The notes: generated by a model not told the origin, from the sequence alone. A DNA stretch of 64,000 nt from a gamma proteobacterium HTCC5015 (GCA_000155715.1 DS990601.1:62001-126000); one strand, 5' to 3'; positions 23,757-34,943 are shown, counted from the first letter of the stretch. Numbers and translations are program-made.

Positions 23757-25982
23757 TTATAGATCGTGCGTCGGGCTGCCACCGCGACGCTGAAAGTAGT
23801 CCTCGCGGCGCTCGCTGTCGGCCATAGTCACGCGCTCGACACGCTCACCCTGAGCCTGTATCTCAGCCAAATCCTGCTCAGACAGCCCCGCCATCGTCGC
23901 CCACTCCGCTTGCGTGGCCTCGGGGCGCTGACGCTGTGCGCGACGCAAGCGACGGTTCATCGATTGCACGGCTGCCGCGTGGGCAAACGCCTCTTCTAAA
24001 ACGAGCACAGCGTCTTCGTCTTGCTCTTGCGGCTGATAGAGATCGGCCAACAGGTAGTCTCGCTTGGCCCCGTGCTCACTCAACAGCGCCGCCAAACGCT
24101 CGCCATCTCGATCGGACACGCCACGAGAAATTGCGTTAATATTTGTCAATGAATCAACAAGATAAAGAATAATCTTAATAAATTTTCTAGACCCTGACTG
24201 GCGGTATATTTCGCTCACCGAACGTTGATATTGCGTCAGCGCATAATCGATCGACCAGCGCGCCAAATCATCACCGGCATCACCATTGCCCGGCAGCGCT
24301 CGCTCGGCGTGATGGCGGCGCACCACCGACATGGCCAAAAACAACCAGCCCATGGCGTCGGCCAAGCGACCTGAGAGGCGGCCTTTGCGCTTTAGATTGG
24401 GGCCACACAACATCAAAGCCAGATCCGCCAACACTGAAAACCGCGCCGAGGCCCAGCTGATTTTCTGCATGGAGCGCGAAAGCGCGTGCCCCTCGGGCAC
24501 CTTGGCAAAACGGCCCCGCGTGGCGCTGTGCCACCAGCTGCGCAGGAGATTGCGGGCAAAGTAGCCCGCGTGCTTAAACACCACGCCAAAAAATCGCAGG
24601 GCACTGCCCGACTCCAGCGCTGCCAGCTCAGCTTGAGCATAGGGGTGACAGCGAATCGCCCCCTGCCCAAACACAATCAGCGTGCGGGTTAAAATATTGG
24701 CGCCTTCCACCGTGATGCCAATGGGCCCCGCACGGTATAAATCGCCCAAGGGGTTGCTAGACCCGCGCATAATGCCGCGGCCCGCTAGAATATCCATGGC
24801 GTCATCTAGCGACTGGCGATACAACTCGGTGTGCTGCAACTTAATCATCGCCGAAGCCACAGAAGGTCGGTGACCATCGTCGACCGCGGAGCAGAGAAAA
24901 ACCCGCGCCGCGTCCATCATGTACGCCCGTCCTGCCAAGCGCGCCAGCGGCTCCTGAATACCTTCAAACGCGGCGATGGGCACGCCAAACTGCTCGCGAA
25001 CCACAGCGTAGGCACTGGCCACACGAGCCGCCTGCTTGGCACCACCGGTAGACTGGGCGGGCAGAGAAATGGCTCGACCACCCGATAAAGCTTCCATCAA
25101 CATGCGCCAACCGCGACCCGCCTGCTGTGGACCGCCGATAATTTGTTCCGCCGAAATCACCACATCGCGACCGCGAATGGGGCCATTGGGAAAGCACAAA
25201 CCCATTGGGTCGTGGCGCTCGCCGATCTCTACACCATCGAATTCCTTGTGCAGCAGAGCCACGGTAATCCCCGGAGAGACACCCTGCCCCAGCAAATTGT
25301 CGGGATCGTGCAATTTAAACGCCAAGCCGATCAAATTAGAAACCGGCGCCAAGGTGATATAGCGCTTATCAAAATTCAAGCGAATTTGTGGCCCTTTGTC
25401 GCCCGCTTCCACCACACCTTCGGCGCGAATCGACACGGCGTCGGACCCCGCCAACGGCTCGGTCAAGCCAAAGCAGGGAATGTACTCCCCCGCGGCGAGT
25501 TTGGGCAGATAGTGGGCTTTTTGCGAATCCGTACCGTAGTGCTGCAACAATTCGCCGGGGCCGACGGAGTTGGGAATCAGCACATAGAAACACAGCGCCG
25601 CATTGCGCGAGTTGAGCTTGTTGAGAATCGTGCTGAAAGCGAGATTGGAAAACCCTAAGCCGCCGTATTCTTTGGGAATCATCAAACCGAGAAAGCGTTC
25701 GCGACAAATATAGTCCACGGCCTCTTGGGGAAGATCGCCCTGCTGGTTGACCGACCAGTCGTCGATCATATGACACAGCGTTTCCACTTGATGATCTAGA
25801 AAGCGCTGCTCCTCTGAATTGAGTTGCGGATAGTTCGACTCTAGAATTTTGGCCCAATCGGGGCGGCCGCGAAACAAGTCGGCCTCTAGCCAGACCGTCC
25901 CCGCATCGAGGGCATCTCGCTCAGTATCGGAAATATGAGGTAGTAGGTTCTTGCGGCGAACCCAATCGGCAAAGCGGCTCAT
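23757..25982 (-). CDS. Acyl-CoA dehydrogenase, FadE-like with C-terminal extension
   Basis: A 741-residue flavoenzyme for the first step of beta-oxidation. The dehydrogenase core is at about 75-470: FGLTEPLAGSDA (FAD/substrate region) and ITVEGANILTR with the catalytic Glu. A helical C-terminal domain of about 270 residues follows, as in E. coli FadE. It lacks the long N-terminal membrane part of FadE (814 residues) but keeps the same overall plan. It forms an operon with the CoA transferase. The substrate chain length cannot be read from the sequence. Confidence 0.9.
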   Translation of the reverse strand: MSRFADWVRRKNLLPHISDTERDALDAGTVWLEADLFRGRPDWAKILESNYPQLNSEEQRFLDHQVETLCHMIDDWSVNQQGDLPQEAVDYICRERFLGLMIPKEYGGLGFSNLAFSTILNKLNSRNAALCFYVLIPNSVGPGELLQHYGTDSQKAHYLPKLAAGEYIPCFGLTEPLAGSDAVSIRAEGVVEAGDKGPQIRLNFDKRYITLAPVSNLIGLAFKLHDPDNLLGQGVSPGITVALLHKEFDGVEIGERHDPMGLCFPNGPIRGRDVVISAEQIIGGPQQAGRGWRMLMEALSGGRAISLPAQSTGGAKQAARVASAYAVVREQFGVPIAAFEGIQEPLARLAGRAYMMDAARVFLCSAVDDGHRPSVASAMIKLQHTELYRQSLDDAMDILAGRGIMRGSSNPLGDLYRAGPIGITVEGANILTRTLIVFGQGAIRCHPYAQAELAALESGSALRFFGVVFKHAGYFARNLLRSWWHSATRGRFAKVPEGHALSRSMQKISWASARFSVLADLALMLCGPNLKRKGRLSGRLADAMGWLFLAMSVVRRHHAERALPGNGDAGDDLARWSIDYALTQYQRSVSEIYRQSGSRKFIKIILYLVDSLTNINAISRGVSDRDGERLAALLSEHGAKRDYLLADLYQPQEQDEDAVLVLEEAFAHAAAVQSMNRRLRRAQRQRPEATQAEWATMAGLSEQDLAEIQAQGERVERVTMADSERREDYFQRRGGSPTHDL

Positions 25983-26044
25983 TGTCTCTCCAGCGTTATG
26001 CTGTCAATAATCGTGCGTGGTTAAGAGTCTCGGGAGCCGCCCAT

Positions 26045-26074
26045 AAAAAAGCCCGCCCCATCACAGGGCGGGCT
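26045..26074 (-). terminator. Rho-independent terminator after acyl-CoA ligase gene
   Basis: On the minus strand AGCCCGCCC-N-GGGCGGGCT is followed by a T run (TTTTTT). It lies 13 bases after the stop of the acyl-CoA ligase gene and separates it from the dehydrogenase operon. Confidence 0.9.
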
Positions 26075-26086
26075 ATCGGGACTGGC

Positions 26087-27787
26087 TTAGGACTCCCAGA
26101 CCACCGTTTTTTGTTTCGACAGGCAAGCCTGCTCCATCAAGCTAGTAAAGCGCTCTTCCACTTTATTGCGCTTGACCTTAAGCGTTGGCGTGACCATGCC
26201 TGAATCGGGCAACCAATCGTCTTTAGAGACGACGATGCCACCGAGTTTTTCGTGATTGAGCAACTCACTATTAAGCGTTTGCAGATGCTCTTCCATCGCC
26301 TTTTCTAGCTCGGCGCGAGGTTTGCTCTGAGCGCTCTCAGCTAGTGTCACCACCACAACGGGTTGAGGCAAGCTGGGGCCGCTCACACAAATTTGCTCGT
26401 AGTCTTTAAAGCTGGCCAATTTGCCCTCGATGGGCGCGGGCGCGATGTACTCGCCTTTCTCAGTTTTGAAAATTTCTTTCACACGACCGGAAATGCGCAC
26501 ATTGCCCTGGGCGTCCACTTCGCCCAAGTCGCCCGAGCGATAGTAACCATCGTCGGTCATGGCTTCTTTGGTCTTGTCTTCGGCTTTGTAATAGCCCCAC
26601 ATGATCGTTGGGCCGCTAAAGAGAATTTCACCTTCGTCGCTGAGCTTAAAGCCACAATCGGGCATGGGCTGACCCACAGTGCCCGAAGGCGATTGACCGG
26701 GGCGACCAATACAGCCGTAGGCAAAGTTTTCCGTCATGCCGTAGCCTTCGAGAATCTCAATGCCAATCTTGGCGTACCACTTCTGAATGGCTGGCGACAA
26801 CGGCGCCGCACCAGAAATCACCATGCGCGCCTTGTTGAGCCCCAAGCCTTGGCGCACCTTGCGGGCAACGAGCTTGTTCAACAAGGGGATGCGCAGCATT
26901 TTGTCGAGCTTTTCCTGAGGCATTTTTTCCAAAATGCCGCCTTGGAATTTTTTCCAAAGACGCGGAACGGAGAAGAACAAGGTGGGTTCTACCGTGGTGA
27001 GATCGCGTTGGAAGGTATCCAGAGACTGAATAAAGTTCACTTGAGCCGCCGCGTAGACACTCATGGTTGCGACCAGCAGGCGCTCGGCGACGTGAGCCAA
27101 TGGCAAAAACGACAAGCCACGATCCTCGGGGCCCAAGCCAAACACTTGAATGGCGCGGGAGCCAACGTGACGAGGCGCACGGTAGCAGTGTACGGCGCCT
27201 TTGGGGTTACCCGTCGTGCCCGAGGTGTACACCATTGTCCACCAATCCTCATCATCGGGTACGGGGTTGTCGGTAAAGGGTTGTGATTTTTCCACCAAGT
27301 CGATCCACTGGTGCTCAAAGTCGCCGTTGTCGCGGCGGAAATCGGCATCGTCGCCGTGGAACGAGAATCCAATTTTGGGCATGCCTTCGGGCACAGCGTC
27401 TTTCAAACGCTCCCACACGGGCGCATCGAGCTTGCCAACAAACAGGGCTTTAGATTCGGAGTGGTCGAGAATGTAGCGGAAGGAATCGGGGGTCTGATCG
27501 AAGTAGAGAGGAACGCTAACGAAGCCGCCGAGCTGCAGGGCCAAGTCCGTCATAATCCACTCGGCACAGTTCTTCGAGATGATCGCAATGCGGTCGCCCT
27601 TCTCGTAGCCCAAGTCGTAGAGCGCTTGGGTTAAGCGGCGTACGCGGTAGCTCACATCGCGCCAAGTGTATTCGTGCCACACATCCGCGATGGGCTGGCG
27701 CAGGTAAACCGCATTGGGACGATCTTTTTCCCAATGGTAAAACATCTCGATGGGCGACTTGCCCTTGGTCAGTTCAATCAGATTCAT
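26087..27787 (-). CDS. Long-chain acyl-CoA synthetase-like AMP-forming ligase
   Basis: About 566 residues. It activates a carboxylic acid, probably a fatty acid, to acyl-CoA through acyl-AMP. The P-loop MVYTSGTTGNPKG (around 190), the YGMTE motif (EGYGMTENF), YRSGDLGEVD and the C-terminal hinge/Lys region are present. The ATG at 27787 is preferred to the upstream TTG. It is divergent from an AraC-type regulator and next to the acyl-CoA dehydrogenase operon, so it probably feeds the same lipid degradation route. Confidence 0.88.
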   Translation of the reverse strand: MNLIELTKGKSPIEMFYHWEKDRPNAVYLRQPIADVWHEYTWRDVSYRVRRLTQALYDLGYEKGDRIAIISKNCAEWIMTDLALQLGGFVSVPLYFDQTPDSFRYILDHSESKALFVGKLDAPVWERLKDAVPEGMPKIGFSFHGDDADFRRDNGDFEHQWIDLVEKSQPFTDNPVPDDEDWWTMVYTSGTTGNPKGAVHCYRAPRHVGSRAIQVFGLGPEDRGLSFLPLAHVAERLLVATMSVYAAAQVNFIQSLDTFQRDLTTVEPTLFFSVPRLWKKFQGGILEKMPQEKLDKMLRIPLLNKLVARKVRQGLGLNKARMVISGAAPLSPAIQKWYAKIGIEILEGYGMTENFAYGCIGRPGQSPSGTVGQPMPDCGFKLSDEGEILFSGPTIMWGYYKAEDKTKEAMTDDGYYRSGDLGEVDAQGNVRISGRVKEIFKTEKGEYIAPAPIEGKLASFKDYEQICVSGPSLPQPVVVVTLAESAQSKPRAELEKAMEEHLQTLNSELLNHEKLGGIVVSKDDWLPDSGMVTPTLKVKRNKVEERFTSLMEQACLSKQKTVVWES

Positions 27788-27962
27788 AGTTGCTTGCAAA
27801 GCCTATTGACGATTATTAATTCAGAAAATGACCGATGCGATCAAATGCGCTGACTAAAACGCTCACTTCACCGGTCAACACTGGCTCTCTCCTGCATCTT
27901 TGCGGGAGTCTCACTCAAATTTTTGTTAAGATTTCGCTATTAAACCAGTCTTTTCAACGCGA

Positions 27963-28970
27963 ATGAAGTCCTTGACAATTGAAAATCATTTCGCCGTCTC
28001 TGCCGTTGAGGGCGCGCGCCGTCAAAACATCCCACTTGAGCGCGTTTTAGAGGGCACGGGAATTGCGCCCGACACTTTGCAAACCGAAGGTGGCAGCGTT
28101 GACCCCAGCGCCTTTGCCAAGCTGATTCAGCGCCTATGGGTTTTGCTTGAAGACGAATTCATGGGACTCGGCCCCAGTCGCAGCAAGCCGGGCACCTTCG
28201 CCACCATGTGCCAGCTTGTGATTCACGCCCCCAACCTCGAAGTCATGCTCAAACGGGGCGCACGTTTTTACGGGCTGTTTGAAGATGCGCTCAACATCGA
28301 ACTCAGCCGAGACGACAGCAGCGCCTTCATTACATTTAACAATACGTTTAACCGTTTCGACGCCAACCACTTTCTCGAAGAGAGCTTGCTGGTCATTTGG
28401 CACCGCACCGCCTGCTGGATGGTCGACCAACTCATCCCGCTCAAAAGCGCGCGATTCTCCTACCCTGCGCCGCCCCATCAAAGTGCCTACAAAGCCATTT
28501 TCAACACCGAGCTGCACTTCGACCAAGCGGTTACTCAACTGGAGTTCCCCGCCAAGTTTTTAGAGCTGCCCGTCGCTCAATCCGAGCGCACGCTGGTGGA
28601 ATTCCTGCGCGAGTCTCCCGCCGATTTGCTCGCCCGCCCTGCCAAAGACGAAAGTTACGCGGGGCGCATACGCGCCTTGATCGGCTACGATATCGAGTGC
28701 GACCTGCCCGCCTTTGAGAGCGTGGCAGAGCAACTCGGCCTCAGCCCGCAAACCCTGCGCCGCCGTTTAAAAGAAGAAGGCACTAGCTATCAAGAACTCA
28801 AGGACCTTATTCGACGCGATATCGCCCTGCACTTTTTAAACAAACCGCAATACAGCATCCATGAAATCGCGCAAAAAGTGGGGTTTGCCGAACCCAGCGC
28901 GTTTCATCGCGCCTTTAAAAAATGGGTCGGGCTCACTCCCTCGGACTACCGCCAAACACACTTGGATTAA
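27963..28970 (+). CDS. AraC-family transcriptional regulator
   Basis: A 335-residue regulator with an arabinose-binding-like N-terminal domain of about 200 residues (the GntR/OruR-type layout) and a C-terminal double helix-turn-helix: VAEQLGLSPQTLRRRLKEEG and SIHEIAQKVGFAEPSAFHRAFKKWVG. It is divergent from the acyl-CoA ligase gene (163-bp shared promoter region), the likely target. Its stop overlaps the convergent hydrolase stop in a TTAA palindrome. The inducer is unknown; a fatty acid or acyl-CoA is a guess. Confidence 0.9.
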   Translation: MKSLTIENHFAVSAVEGARRQNIPLERVLEGTGIAPDTLQTEGGSVDPSAFAKLIQRLWVLLEDEFMGLGPSRSKPGTFATMCQLVIHAPNLEVMLKRGARFYGLFEDALNIELSRDDSSAFITFNNTFNRFDANHFLEESLLVIWHRTACWMVDQLIPLKSARFSYPAPPHQSAYKAIFNTELHFDQAVTQLEFPAKFLELPVAQSERTLVEFLRESPADLLARPAKDESYAGRIRALIGYDIECDLPAFESVAEQLGLSPQTLRRRLKEEGTSYQELKDLIRRDIALHFLNKPQYSIHEIAQKVGFAEPSAFHRAFKKWVGLTPSDYRQTHLD

Positions 28971-29845
28971 GCCAGTAAAAACTGCCTCGCGTCTTTGGCC
29001 GAGCGATAGGGGATTTCCTCCATCGGAATATGGCCCACGCCGGGATACACTTTGACTTTCAACCCATCCACATCGCTCTGCCAGTGATCCACCAGCGACA
29101 CGGGCACCCAGCGATCCAACTCGCCCCACATGAGCAGCGTCGGTACTTTCAAATGCCGAATATTGTCCTTGAGCGTGGGATGAGTGCTGTAGTCCGTCAG
29201 CGTTTGGAACATGGCCACCATGTTTTTCCGATTGCCCTGCCGCTTGAGCAACTCGTAATACAGCTGGCGTCGCTCTTCAGTTAAGCGATGCGTCTGGCCG
29301 TAAATTTCTCGCAAATTGCGATCGATCATAAATTTGGGCGTGATGTAGCGCGCCGCGTGGCGAACGCCCGGCAGGGCCACCAGTTTTAACACCTGCGGCA
29401 GGGGTTGCGGGTAGCCAATAGGATCGAGCAAAACCATGCGCTCAATCGACTCGGGAAAGCGCACGGCGTAGTTCCACGCCACAAAGCCGCCAAGCGAACT
29501 GCCCGCCACGTAAAAGGACTGGGTGATGCCCACGGCCTCAATAAATTCGCGACAAAAGCGCGCCGCATACTCAGGGGTGTGATCCAAATTGGGGTGCGGC
29601 CCGGTTAGGCCAAAGCCCGGCACATCCATGCGAATCAGGCGAAACTGATCAGCCAAGTGCTCGACCCAGCCATCCCAGGTGTGCAGCGAGGCCAGTAGAC
29701 CGTGAATCATCAGTAGGATGGGCGCACCTTCGTCGCGCCGCCCCTCGTCGCGGTAGTGCACATCAATGCCGTCGACGCGAATGTAGCGCGAGTGCTCGTT
29801 TTCGTATTTTGCCTTTAACTGCGCCAGTGGAATATCGCGAATCAC
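28967..29845 (-). CDS. Alpha/beta hydrolase
   Basis: A 292-residue alpha/beta-fold hydrolase. Catalytic triad: Ser in VAGSSLGGF (about 127), Asp in MWGELDRWVP (about 250) and His in PGVGHIPMEE (about 276); oxyanion region LLMIHGLLAS. A lipase/esterase or C-C hydrolase role is likely but the substrate is unknown. It converges on the AraC regulator and is divergent from the thiolase. Confidence 0.88.
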   Translation of the reverse strand: MIRDIPLAQLKAKYENEHSRYIRVDGIDVHYRDEGRRDEGAPILLMIHGLLASLHTWDGWVEHLADQFRLIRMDVPGFGLTGPHPNLDHTPEYAARFCREFIEAVGITQSFYVAGSSLGGFVAWNYAVRFPESIERMVLLDPIGYPQPLPQVLKLVALPGVRHAARYITPKFMIDRNLREIYGQTHRLTEERRQLYYELLKRQGNRKNMVAMFQTLTDYSTHPTLKDNIRHLKVPTLLMWGELDRWVPVSLVDHWQSDVDGLKVKVYPGVGHIPMEEIPYRSAKDARQFLLA

Positions 29846-30045
29846 CGTGCCCTCCTCCCATGTCTCGCCCTTCTTATGATGCGACCGCTAAGATGGCTAA
29901 CAACAACGCGTAAAACAAGCACCGAGGGCCGCGATCGGCCTTTAAAACCAGCGCCTGTCAGTTTTTGTCATTTTCCTTGAGCGCACGGGTCATTGTGCCG
30001 AGGCGCAGTATCGCTAGAGTGTTCCCATCACAATTGGAGAGCACT

Positions 30046-31254
<1,209 letters not shown>

Positions 31255-31326
31255 ACCAACATAAAATAATTTGGTTTCAAAGACTTACAAATCAAATTAA
31301 AAGTAATTAATTAAGGAGAAACCGAC

Positions 31327-33480
31327 ATGACTGCGGTTCGATTTGAAAAAGACGCCGACCATATTGTCACCCTTACCATTGATGTGCCCGGCGTATCCGC
31401 CAACATCATGAATGCGGACTACCGCCAAGGCATGACCGCCGCCATTGAGCAGCTAGAAGCGGACATAGGCCAGCAAAGCGACAGCGTCGCAGGCGTCATT
31501 ATTGCCTCGGCCAAAAGCACCTTTTTCGCCGGCGGCGACTTAAACGAGCTGGTCGCCGTCGAGCGAGAACAGAGCGACGAATTTTTGAGCATGCTGTCCC
31601 AGCAAATTACGGGGCCGCTGCGCCGCTTGGAGACACTGGGCAAACCCGTTGTCGCCGCGATTAACGGCACCGCGCTCGGCGGTGGCTGGGAAATTTGTCT
31701 CGCCTGCCACCACCGCATTGCCATCGACAGCCCCAAAATCCAGCTCGGCCTGCCCGAAGTACAACTGGGGCTGCTCCCCGGCGGTGGCGGTGTCACTCGC
31801 ATGACGCGCCTGCTCGGTTTAGAAGCCGCCTTCCCCTATTTGCTCGAAGGCAAGCAGCTGCGCCCTCAAGCCGCGCTGGAGGCGGGATTGGTTCACGAGC
31901 TGGCCGACTCCCCCGAAGACCTCATCGACAAAGCCAAGGCCTTTATCAAAGCGCACCCCGAATCCGCTCAACCCTGGGATCAAAAGGGCTACCGCCTACC
32001 TGGCGGCAAGCCGCAATCCCCCGCCATGGCGCCCAAGCTGAGCATCGCACCATCGATTCTGCGCCAGAAAACCAAAGGCGTGTACCCCGCACCCGAGGCC
32101 ATCATGGCCGCCGCCACCGAGGGCGCCCAAGTCGACTTCGACACCGCCCAGCAGATCGAGAGCCGCTATTTTATGAGCTTAGTGCTCAACCCCGTGGCCA
32201 AGAGCATGATTCACACGCTGTGGTTTCAACTCAACGAAGTCAAAGCAGGCGCCAGCCGCCCCGACGGCATTGAGCGCAGCCAATTTAGCAAGGTCGGCGT
32301 ACTCGGCGCGGGCATGATGGGCGCGGGCATTGCCTACGCCTGCGCCAATCGCGGCATTCCCGTGGTGCTTAAAGATGTGTCTCAAGACAACGCCGAGCGC
32401 GGCAAGGGCTACAGCGAAAAACTGTTGGACAAAAAGCTCAAGCGCGGCTTTATCGACGAAGCCCGCAAACAGGCCACGCTGGATCTCATTACCGCCACGG
32501 ATTCCGCCGAGGACTTAGCGGGCTGCGATCTAGTGATCGAGGCCGTACTCGAAGACCAATCCCTAAAAGCCAAAGTCACTCAGGAGGCCGAGGCCCAGCT
32601 GGCCGACAACGGCGTGTTTGCCTCCAACACCTCGACGCTGCCGATTACCGACTTGGCGCAAGCCTCGCAAAAGCCCGAGCACTTTATCGGCCTGCATTTC
32701 TTTTCACCCGTCGACAAAATGCCATTGGTGGAAATCATCTGCGGCGAGCAAACCAACGACGAAACGCTGGCTCGCGCCTACGACTTCGTTCAGCAAATTG
32801 GTAAAACGCCGATTGTGGTGAACGACTCGCGGGGCTTTTTCACCTCGCGGGTGTTCGGCACCTTCATCAACGAGGGCATCGCCATGCTGGCCGAGGGGCA
32901 AGCCCCCGCTGCCATCGAGCAAGCGGCGCTTCAAGGCGGCATGCCCGTGGGGGCACTGGCGATTACCGACGAAGTCAGCCTGACCCTGCCCATTCACATC
33001 CGCAGCGAAGCGAAAAAAGCACAGGAAGCCGAGGGCAAAAGCTACACACCCCACCCCGCCGACGCCGTGCTCGATCGCATGGTGGAGGAGTTCCAGCGCG
33101 TGGGCAAAGCCAAGGGCGCGGGCTTTTACGACTATCCCGAAAACGGCAAGAAAACGCTGTGGGAGGGGCTGAGCGCCTTCCAAAACGGCGAAGCCACCCT
33201 GCCCTTTGAAGACTTGCGGGACCGCATTCTGTTTATTCAGTCCATCGAAACCGTGCGCTGTTTAGAAGAAGGCGTGCTCACCAGCAGCCGCGACGCCAAC
33301 ATTGGCTCGATCATGGGCATCGGTTTCCCCGCCTGGACCGGCGGTGCCTTACAGTACATCAACCAATACGGCGTGGCCGAGTTCTGCCAGCGCGCAGAGC
33401 AACTGGCCGAGCGCTACGGCGACCGCTTTGCACTGCCCGAACTGCTTAAAAGCAAAGCCCAAAGCGGCGAGGGCTTCTGA
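31327..33480 (+). CDS. Multifunctional enoyl-CoA hydratase/3-hydroxyacyl-CoA dehydrogenase
   Basis: A 717-residue FadJ/FadB-like enzyme. The hydratase domain spans about 1-280 (FAGGDLNELV, GGGWEICLACHHR). The dehydrogenase domain starts at about 318 with KVGVLGAGMMGAGIAYA (NAD fold) and contains IGLHFFSPVDKMPLVE with the catalytic His. A strong ribosome site (AAGGAGA) precedes the ATG. It pairs with the thiolase 72 bases upstream as the beta-oxidation complex. FadJ- or FadB-type cannot be settled without a tree. Confidence 0.93.
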   Translation: MTAVRFEKDADHIVTLTIDVPGVSANIMNADYRQGMTAAIEQLEADIGQQSDSVAGVIIASAKSTFFAGGDLNELVAVEREQSDEFLSMLSQQITGPLRRLETLGKPVVAAINGTALGGGWEICLACHHRIAIDSPKIQLGLPEVQLGLLPGGGGVTRMTRLLGLEAAFPYLLEGKQLRPQAALEAGLVHELADSPEDLIDKAKAFIKAHPESAQPWDQKGYRLPGGKPQSPAMAPKLSIAPSILRQKTKGVYPAPEAIMAAATEGAQVDFDTAQQIESRYFMSLVLNPVAKSMIHTLWFQLNEVKAGASRPDGIERSQFSKVGVLGAGMMGAGIAYACANRGIPVVLKDVSQDNAERGKGYSEKLLDKKLKRGFIDEARKQATLDLITATDSAEDLAGCDLVIEAVLEDQSLKAKVTQEAEAQLADNGVFASNTSTLPITDLAQASQKPEHFIGLHFFSPVDKMPLVEIICGEQTNDETLARAYDFVQQIGKTPIVVNDSRGFFTSRVFGTFINEGIAMLAEGQAPAAIEQAALQGGMPVGALAITDEVSLTLPIHIRSEAKKAQEAEGKSYTPHPADAVLDRMVEEFQRVGKAKGAGFYDYPENGKKTLWEGLSAFQNGEATLPFEDLRDRILFIQSIETVRCLEEGVLTSSRDANIGSIMGIGFPAWTGGALQYINQYGVAEFCQRAEQLAERYGDRFALPELLKSKAQSGEGF

Positions 33481-33505
33481 ACCAACCTTCACCACCACCA
33501 ACAAC

Positions 33506-33532
33506 AACGGCGACCATCGAGTCGCCGTTTTT
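33506..33532 (+). terminator. Rho-independent terminator after beta-oxidation operon
   Basis: AACGGCGAC-CATCGA-GTCGCCGTT followed by T residues, 26 bases after the stop of the multifunctional enzyme. Confidence 0.88.
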
Positions 33533-33545
33533 ATAGTGGGAAGCC

Positions 33546-33592
33546 ACACCGCGCTGGCTTGAGGTGGGCCCCTAGCAGCACTTTGTTAGCCA
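33546..33592 (-). other. attC-like site a (degenerate)
   Basis: On the minus strand it starts GGCTAACAAAGTGCTGC, the R''/L'' pattern of integron attC sites, but the far half (CCAGCGCGG) lacks the GTTA core. It directly follows the last cassette genes and marks the downstream end of the array. Confidence 0.45.
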
Positions 33593-33600
33593 TGCCGAAT

Positions 33601-33939
33601 TTAACTCTTGAGCTCAATTTTACAACTGGTTAGTCCGGTATTACTGTCACTAGGATCTACAGTAAGATGTAGAAAATAGCGACCAGGCTTTTCCATAACA
33701 GTCAGAAAAACAGGGACGCAACGATTTACAATGTAGCGAAAACTTATATTTGTACTGTCTTTAAATGATACGGTTATAGGGTTGCCTGTATCCTTTTCAA
33801 TACCTGTAATTGAGGGATTACTATCATGTAATTTTATTGCTGTAATGGTGTCAAATGAATACGTAGTATTAGCAGCCAACACAAAACTTGAAGACATAAC
33901 TCCTCCAGCTAATAAAACGGATAATATAGTTTTTTTCAT
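33601..33939 (-). CDS. Small secreted protein, cassette gene
   Basis: A 112-residue hypothetical protein. Residues 1-22 form a signal peptide (MKKTILSVLL...SSSFVLAA), followed by a beta-rich region with two Cys (NRC and LTSC) that could form a disulfide. A good ribosome site (AAGGAG) precedes the ATG. It is AT-rich and follows the lipoprotein gene by 9 bases in the same integron cassette. No family recognised. Confidence 0.6.
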   Translation of the reverse strand: MKKTILSVLLAGGVMSSSFVLAANTTYSFDTITAIKLHDSNPSITGIEKDTGNPITVSFKDSTNISFRYIVNRCVPVFLTVMEKPGRYFLHLTVDPSDSNTGLTSCKIELKS

Positions 33940-33948
33940 AAATACTCC

Positions 33949-34614
33949 TTAAGGTATATCACCATCAGCTAGCGTTGCTGGGGTTGAGAGAATATGAGAT
34001 GGGATTTCAACTTCGAATGTCGATGCAGACTCTGAATTGGATAGATCATCCAACGGATCATACCCGAGAAAAGAATAGCCAGTATCTGGGGCTGATCCGA
34101 TGCACGAGATAGTTCGGCTTCCACTCCCAACACCGTCTCCATCAATATCCTGGTATACTACCGCTTTCCTCCATTTAGACTCATCTAACTCTGCGCAATC
34201 ATAGCTAGAAAATGATGCTCCTTCTTCTGGTGTATCGCCAACACATGCCAGATAGGCCACACCAGCCCCTACACCATCATTATCAACATCGTAATACGAT
34301 GTCACGTTACGCCATATTGTTGAATCGGAGTCATTACAATCAGGTTCTACACCATCCGCTAAAGAAGATTCAAAGTATTCGGCTGGGAGATTTCCATTAG
34401 TACATATCTCACCCGAAATATTTACTCGATACCCATCTAAATCTATGTCAACAGCACTATAGGAAACATCCGCCCATAACTCGCTATTAGCAGGATCGCA
34501 ATCCGCTACATCGTTTACGCCATCTCCATCGCTATCTTCAGAAGGATCTTTTTCAACACACGCTCCTAAAGCAACCAAGGTAAACAATAACAAGAAATTA
34601 AATTTCAATTTCAT
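33949..34614 (-). CDS. Lipoprotein with thrombospondin type-3-like calcium repeats
   Basis: A 221-residue lipoprotein: signal peptide and lipobox LGAC at about 19. Four acidic repeats follow, DSDGDGVNDVADCD, VDIDLDGYRVN, DVDNDGVGAG and QDIDGDGVGS, the DxDxDG pattern of calcium-binding TSP3/EF-like loops, alternating with Cys residues. It is probably on the cell surface or in the periplasm. It shares a cassette with the small secreted protein and is preceded by attC-like site b. Confidence 0.7.
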   Translation of the reverse strand: MKLKFNFLLLFTLVALGACVEKDPSEDSDGDGVNDVADCDPANSELWADVSYSAVDIDLDGYRVNISGEICTNGNLPAEYFESSLADGVEPDCNDSDSTIWRNVTSYYDVDNDGVGAGVAYLACVGDTPEEGASFSSYDCAELDESKWRKAVVYQDIDGDGVGSGSRTISCIGSAPDTGYSFLGYDPLDDLSNSESASTFEVEIPSHILSTPATLADGDIP

Positions 34615-34657
34615 ACTCTAATTCTCTGAATAATAGCGCATATAAATCGCATTTTTC

Positions 34658-34718
34658 GCATAACGCTGCGCTAAGCGGCGAAGCTTTTCTGCGTCAAGCT
34701 TAAGCGCCTTGTTAAGGC
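34658..34718 (-). other. attC-like site b
   Basis: On the minus strand it reads CCTTAACAAGGCGCTTAAG at one end and CGCTTAGCGCAGCGTTATGC at the other, a 61-bp near-palindrome with the TAACAA and GCGTTA cores of integron attC sites. Confidence 0.8.
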
Positions 34719-34943
34719 TGCGCGAACCCCATGGGTAAAAAGGACTCGAAAACAACCCGATTAAACCTGGCACCGAAAAAAACACTGGGGGGCGATGCCC
34801 TGAATACTTAACGGTGAGACGGCTCACCGATTACGTTGATTTTTGATGATTTCTCACCCATTTGCAAAGACCACCAAAAACGAAGGGGAAAGCATAGAAA
34901 ACACTCAGAAGCCACTGCAAGGAGAGCAAAGCCATGAGACTGG
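34719..34943. other. Cassette without a convincing gene
   Basis: The segment between attC-like sites b and c. The only open frame (from 34827 on the minus strand) is 69 codons long and its second half merely translates the attC site. The remaining 36 codons show no family resemblance. It may be an empty or regulatory cassette. Confidence 0.45.
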
